Origin: Lates calcarifer | Taxonomy: Eukaryota; Chordata; Actinopteri; Centropomidae | Assembly: GCF_001640805.2 (NCBI RefSeq) | Contig: NC_066838.1 | Coordinates: forward strand, 12,549,132-12,613,131 | Direction of reading: 5' to 3' | DNA length: 64,000 nt | In this document: in pieces, positions 58,351-64,000 of the stretch | Numbering within the stretch: the first letter of the stretch is position 1 | Layout of the letters: the number at the start of each line of letters is the position of its first letter | Program-made: the position numbers and the translations under genes | Notes under the pieces: model-generated | Told to the model about the DNA's origin: nothing | Databases searched by the model: none | What the model saw: only the letters and a program-made list of their open reading frames with translations

Positions 58351-59829
58351 GTAAATATGTATCATTGGATTTCAGATTTGGCATTTGGGTTTGTTTGGGT
58401 TTCTTAAAGATGTGGGTACAGGCCAGGTTCTGGTCTCAGTTTTTTTTGGCCTGTTTAGTACTCTAACCCCAACACTGGCTGGTTGGAGCCTCACTGACAA
58501 ATTAATACAAGGCTGCAGCCAATGATTATTTTCCATCATAAGTAAACTGCTTATTATTTTCTTGATAAATCCCTTTATTGTTTGATCTGTAAAATGTGAG
58601 AAGGTTAAGGGAAAAATGGCCATTACAATTTTACTAAGGCCCTATTTCATGTCTTTATTCTCTGACCAACACTCTTCAAAAGCTCAAAAATGTTCTGTTT
58701 GTTATCATAGCAAATTCTCACAACTGAGACGCATGGAGTCAGGAAATGTTTGGCATTTTTGGTTGAAAAATGAGAAATGAATCACTGGTTATCAAAATTG
58801 CTCCCTTTTTTTTTTTTTTTTTTTTTTTTTTACTGTCAACTGAGAAATGAATCACCTGCTTGTTTCAGCTCTAGGAAAAAAGAAAAAAAACCATTTGGGT
58901 CACAGAGTCAAAATCAGGGTACAAGTGGATAATGAAGGTCTGAAATTGAATGTGTGTCTAAGTTTACAAAAATTAAGCTTCAACATATTTTGATAATTGA
59001 GTAATTATTAAGGTCATGAGATTAAAAAAAAAAATCACTGGTTCCAGCTTCTGCTTCTCAAATGTGAGCACTTGCTTCTTTCATATGTGCCATGTATTCC
59101 TGTAAATTTAACATCTTTGGTTTTTGAACACTAGAAGCCTGTGATGGCCATTTTTCTTTTTTTTTCTGACATTTTGTGGAAATAATAAATAATGAATCTG
59201 CAAAATAATAAATAAATAAAAGCTGGTCACAAAAATAATCGTTACTGGCACCCCTTGTTACTTTCGTGCATGCCACAATGACTTTTCATGTTAATTCCTG
59301 AAATAATAGCTAACAGTGAATTAAAAATCAAGACAATAATCTATCTGACATGAATCGTTATTCACATTCCTTGTCTAACAGAAAACAGGCCTCGGTGCAA
59401 CCTGTTTTCCTTGTTTATTCTTGGCTGTCAGACCTAAGCGTCCACAGCGGAATCTCTGGTAAAACTGTCAGTGTTTACAGTTTGTTTGCGGCTCGTTTAG
59501 CTTGGCTGTCCCTCAGAGGCTGCCTCTGCCGAGCCCGTCAGTCTTCTGTGATTTGTGAAGCCACTTGTCCGGTGTGTCTCTGCTGGTCCGCGGCTCTTAA
59601 CATAGACATGAGCTGAAGGTATTCGTGGCATGCGGCGGATGCCTGTGGTGCTGCTGCCATTACGTTACATGCCTATATTGGGAAAGTACGTACACTTGGC
59701 GAAGACATAACCAGTCCAGTTGGGGACCTAAGAGCAGGTACTGACATATCACATGCAGTTAGTTGAAATTATCGCACATTAGCCGGCGATCGTTGGCCGG
59801 TCGGGTTTAAATACAGGAAACCCAGGTCT
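58351..59829. other. Intergenic stretch larp4-asb8 with repeat fragments
   Basis: The stretch 58510-58630 (GGCTGCAGCCAATGATTATT, and GTAAAATGTGAGAAGG further on) and 59040-59175 (GGTTCCAGCTTCTGCTTCTC, then CATCTTTGGTTTTTG) look like the two ends of one dispersed fish repeat in opposite orientation. A poly(T) run lies at about 58806-58830. From 59600 the sequence gains CpG towards the asb8 start. Confidence 0.45.
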
Positions 59830-59942
59830 CGAGGAGGAGGGCGTGGCCGCAGTGGTGACGTGTTCAGTGTTTATGTCAAGCCCGAAGCAGCGAACAGTCA
59901 GCACGGTAACCTGTCAGACCTTCAAATCGTGGACCGAAAACG
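59830..59942 (+). promoter_or_regulatory. asb8 promoter and untranslated first exon
   Basis: A CpG-rich block ends at a consensus donor (AACG|GTACGT, 59942/59943), 1.2 kb before the coding start. Just downstream, 60080-60125 is dense in GTTAGC/GCTAGCC words, as near the larp4 and ppard 5' ends. The exon start is not defined. Confidence 0.45.
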
Positions 59943-61106
59943 GTACGTTGTCCCATTAGCATCGATCATTTATCGATGAAGGATGCGCAGGGTGTTTCAA
60001 AGAGCGTTAACATGCATTTGAAAACGAATGTCATTTGATTTTTTTCCGTCTACGAGTGGCGATTATCCCTTGCATCTACAGGCTAATGTTAGCTCGCTAG
60101 CCAGCTAACTTGATGCTAGCCGCTGGTCAAAATGTAGCTGGGGATCATTTCTTTTTTTCTCTAAACTAGCCCGTCAGCATCTGTTTGTTTGCCAAGTGGC
60201 TCTTGTGATTTGTACATTAACGTTAATCTGTTATTTTTTTAAAGCTGTCACTTGTGATAGACGTGCACCGTTGTTACAGACTGTCTTTTGTTTTCTTTTG
60301 TTGTGGAACATGTTCCTTATAAGCGAGCTAACATTAGCTGTCAGTGTCCGTCATTTGTTTACGTCTTGCTATTTATATGACTAATTTTGCTGACAATTGA
60401 GTGCTCTTGCTCATGGGTGACTTCAAGTAAGTAGCATCAGTAGGTCAATGTTGGGCATCAGCTCTCAGATTGACAACAGCACAAGCATGCACTATCTGGA
60501 TAGCATGATCGGAGCTTGGTGTCCTGACAGTACTTCTTCACCCCAAAATAATGATCATTATCGAAGCGCTGGAAATGGTTCATTTGTTTCAATTAACTAA
60601 GGAATTATTTATTGAATGAAAATTAGATTCTAACATAGGTACAGTCGAAATCACGATTCTTGCCCTCTGCATATGATGTGAGATTTAAACATAGGTTGTA
60701 TTAATAACTCTAGTTTAAAATTAAAAAAAAAAAAAAAACTTGGACTACTTATATTAAATAAACCTCCTCACAACAAACCTGATTATGTACTCTAAGTGTG
60801 ATAGTTGATTTTACATTCAATTAAAAAGGTTTCTGTGTGCGCATTTATATCTCCATTGGGAAAGCCATTAATTTTGCAACACCAACACTGTGCTATGTCT
60901 GTCTGTGTTAAAGCAACATAATATAATGAAGCAGTCGGGTAACACACACACCCTTTAAAAATTGTCATTCATTTTATTCTGGTATTCTCTAAATACTGAG
61001 GAATCTCCACAGTGTCTCATGGTTTTTAACTCCAGCTTCTTGAAAAATGTATTTCAGTGTGTCGTAGTGTCACCCCCTGCCCGGGTGCCATGGTCCTCTG
61101 TTACAC

Positions 61107-63244
61107 ATGAGCTCTACTATGTGGTACATCATGCAAAGCATTCAAAGTAAATACTCCTTGTCTGAGCGGCTCATCCGCACCATCGCAGCCATCCGCTCAT
61201 TCCCACACGACAATGTGGAGGATCTCATTCGTAAGGTAAGTGCCTTCCCATCTTTCAGCGTGACTTTATGAGTAATATCTCTCAGTGTCATCAGTGATAT
61301 TGACACCATTATCCCCTCTATGCCTAAGGGAGCTGATGTGAACCGGATGCATGGCACACTCAAGCCCCTGCACTGTGCCTGTATGGTCGCTGATGCTGAC
61401 TGTGTGGAGCTGCTACTGGAGAAAGGGGCAGAGGTATGTTGTGGATGACTCCTACACACTCAACCACAAGATTTTAGATTAATCAGCTACCTTGAGAGTT
61501 GAACCTTGCTCATGATACTGTGGGTCAGTCATCACACAGAACATAATGAACAAGAATGTTTTGACATGTGACACTGAATAGTTGGTTGCCAAAAACATTG
61601 AAGCAAAAGCTGTGTTGTTAGAAAATCAAGCATGGAATTGAAATAATGAGATAATGGCAGTGTAGCAGTTTTTGTCATAAAAGTTTGCTGTTTGTTAGTG
61701 TTAGATATTGAAGTTTCTACTAAGCACCTGAACACACCAATTAAGTAGTGTTCCCATTTTAAGTTACAGTGTAGCTGCAGATAGTGCAGCTTTGATAAAT
61801 GTAAACCTCAGCATGATATTTGCTGAGGGAGTCATCTGTCTCATGTGTCATACTGTGCTGTAATGAAATTAAACCAGTGGCTGCCAAAAAGGTAGGAAAA
61901 TTGCAATCATTTATCTTAGTAATACTAATACTGTTGATGTTTGATGCTGACGGCTGGCTGTAACATGGAATATATATTATTGAGAGAAACTGTGCAAAAC
62001 TACCATTATGGTCCTTTTAAAGGGTCGGTTCAAGCTAATTAGAAAAAATCTTATTTACCACTAACAATATACAGCCCCATAGATAGAGTCGATTACATTA
62101 CAACTCCGCTTTTGTTTGAGGTACTCACAGTGTTGGAAAATAAATAAAAAAGATCCAACAGCTACGTGTCTTTCCAGAAACTGTGTCCCTGTTACTCTAG
62201 ATAATCACTGTGAACAGTTTTCATGGTGATTATATCTTTGGTGGAAAGTAGTTTCTCTGAACATGTTCTTTGTAATTTGGGTGAACCAACCCCTCAATTG
62301 TAAAGGCCCCGTGGCAGGGCAATGATCAGCACAAGCGGCTCTAACAGTTTGCAGTTCCTGACCTTGAAATTGGCTGCCATTCTGTGTGGTGTCTTGGTGT
62401 CCAATCACCACACTTTCAGATCTGTATAGCACTTCACCTACCCCTTTTGCACTTAAATGAACCAAAAGAAGAGTTGCTATTGGAGACACCCACGCAATCT
62501 GTGTGCCCAAGACCTACCACTTTGCTCTAGTTGTTGCATTTGTGTGATTAAAAAGTGTTGTTAACTCTTCAGCGTAAGACTGCTAAATATATTGACTTTA
62601 CTTATCAGGTGAATGCTTTGGATGGATACAACCGCACAGCACTGCACTATGCAGCAGAGAAGGATGAGAGCTGTGTGGAGCTGCTGTTGGAGTACGGGGC
62701 CCAGCCAAACGCCCTGGACGGCAACAAGGACACTCCACTTCACTGGGCCGCCTTCAAAGATAACCCAGAGTGTGTGAGGGCCCTGCTAGAGAGCGGGGCC
62801 TGTCCCAATGCCCGGGACTACAACAATGACACTCCTTTGAGCTGGGCAGCCATGAAGGGCAACCTGGAGAGTGTCAAAGTGCTATTAGACTATGGAGCCC
62901 AGGTCCATGTGACCAACCTGAAGGGCCAGACGCCTATCTCCCGACTGGTGGCCCTGTTGGCCCGGGGCCTGGGCACTGAACAGGAGGAGGAGTGCCTTGA
63001 GTTGCTGTGCCGGGCAGCAGGGCGGTTTGAGATCCGACGGGCGGACGGCACCCTCCCTAGGGAGCTGAGCAAAGATCCCCAGCTGCTGGCGAGGCTGACC
63101 AACATGGTGGCTCAGGCTCCCACGCTGCGCTCTCTGGCACGCTGTGCTGTCCGGCAGAGTCTCGGGGTGCAGTTCCTCCCCACTGCTGTAAAAGAGCTTC
63201 CTTTACCAGAGACTATCAAAGACTATCTACTGCTGAGAGACTGA
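61107..63244 (+). CDS. asb8: Ankyrin repeat and SOCS box protein 8
   Basis: Three coding exons, 61107-61235, 61329-61433 and 62609-63244, give 289 residues (human ASB8 288). The start MSSTMWYIMQSIQSKYS supports the upstream ATG at 61107 over the one at 61119. Four ankyrin repeats follow (GADVNRMHGTLKPLHCA; NALDGYNRTALHYAAEK; NALDGNKDTPLHWAAFK; NARDYNNDTPLSWAAMK), with a partial one after. The C-terminal SOCS box (about 248-289) includes LARCAVRQSLGVQFLP and ends KDYLLLRD. Family knowledge: the SOCS box binds Elongin B/C and Cullin 5, so the protein is a substrate adaptor of a ubiquitin ligase, with ankyrin repeats choosing the target. ASB8 is next to PFKM in human, matching the neighbourhood here. 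Confidence 0.96.
62017..62297. mobile_element. Short MITE with TTAAAGGGTCGGTT ends in asb8 intron 2
   Basis: The left end TTAAAGGGTCGGTTCAAGC and right end GGTGAACCAACCCCTCAA are inverted copies with a few changes, flanking 281 bp with no coding capacity. The termini resemble those of the element at 35919-36672, so both belong to one family or superfamily. Confidence 0.6.
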
Positions 63245-64000
63245 GGTGATGAAACCACTGGCTGATCATTAGACAGCTCATCACACTGCATTTACTGGCA
63301 AGGAAGTGTCTCCATTGAATTATAGGATAGTGTCTGACAGTGGCCCTCATTTATTAAATCTTTTTGCAAATTAATACAGACTTATGCACAAGGAGAAATG
63401 AACAAAACTCTTATGTTTTTTTTTTTTTAATTGTCTAGTGCACAAAATCTAAATGAGCAGTACAGATAACTACAGATTGATGCATTTGATCAGTTTCAGC
63501 TGAAGGAGCAAACCTCCACCAATGCATTTTCTTCATGTTGTGATATAACTTCTAGCCTGTTAAATGGAAGCCCACTTTGTATGCAGTGCAGAAAGAAACT
63601 AAAACATCAGATTAATGCCTACTACATGAAGCTGAATGTGTCCAATCACCCAGCCTTTCTCAACATGTTCATACACAGCCAATGCATCTTTAAAAATAAT
63701 TTTAAATAGTTATATTCATTTTTTTTGTGTGTGTGCAAAATTGACAAGTATTGAATATAAAATTTTAAAACTTAAATCTTTTGAAAAACTTGATGTATCA
63801 CCATGGTTTATCACAGAGGATGAGGAAAAGCTTGAGTATGGCGATAAAATGAGGATATTCTCATTGTAAGGTGCAATTTTTAAATTTAATAATTTAAGTT
63901 TATGAATGAGGGCTAATGTCTAATGATGCAGACTGTCCAGTAATTCAGTCAGAGGATGCAGTTCCTGAAGTAGTGCTCAGGAGCGAATGTCATGTAGTTT
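63245..64000 (+). other. asb8 3' UTR and flank
   Basis: A/T-rich sequence with no exact AATAAA noticed before the window ends. The 77-codon frame at 63636-63869 has no known domain. Nothing else can be supported. Confidence 0.5.

Overview
This window reads as nuclear genomic DNA of a ray-finned fish, probably a spiny-rayed teleost. The genes are split by GT-AG introns of roughly 80 bp to 2.5 kb, carry AATAAA signals, and have best remembered matches among vertebrate proteins. One is a teleost-style makorin. Fish-type MITEs, a decayed Tc1 transposon and (CA)n/(TA)n tracts lie in introns and between genes. I saw no bacterial-type operon, CRISPR array, tRNA or rRNA. All exon models were built by hand from splice signals and reading phase, and family identities come from recognising the protein sequence, not from a search.

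Layout, left to right. (1) 1-104, + strand: the possible last coding bases of an unidentified gene, tail-to-tail with (2) mkrn4-like makorin (1057-5446, -), a CCCH/RING E3 ligase. (3) ppard (7542-11095, -), the nuclear receptor PPAR delta, with a CpG-type upstream region near 13.1-13.5 kb. (4) def6 (16813-24363, -), a SWAP-70-like PH and coiled-coil protein of Rho-GTPase signalling. (5) troap/tastin (26867-32106, +), head-to-head with def6. (6) pfkm, muscle-type phosphofructokinase-1 (34298-44166, +), 22 exons and a complete 780-residue protein. (7) larp4 (46356-55914, +), a La-related mRNA-binding protein. (8) asb8 (61107-63244, +), an ankyrin/SOCS-box E3 adaptor.

The genes do not form one pathway. 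They are two conserved neighbourhoods placed side by side. ppard-def6 matches the human 6p21 order, while troap, pfkm, asb8 and larp4 are all from human 12q13. The junction therefore falls in the 1.8-2.5 kb between def6 and troap.

The main oddities are as follows. Single-base frameshifts at homopolymers break the otherwise clean models of troap (G5 at 29618-29622) and larp4 (T4C5 at 49536-49544). A pair of related, unexplained sequence blocks of about 175 and 190 bp sits in larp4 introns 10 and 15. The pfkm gene has a GC-AG intron. Clusters of GTTAGC/GCTAGC words surround the ppard, larp4 and asb8 5' ends. Several foldback MITEs with TTAAAGG-type ends are spread through introns.
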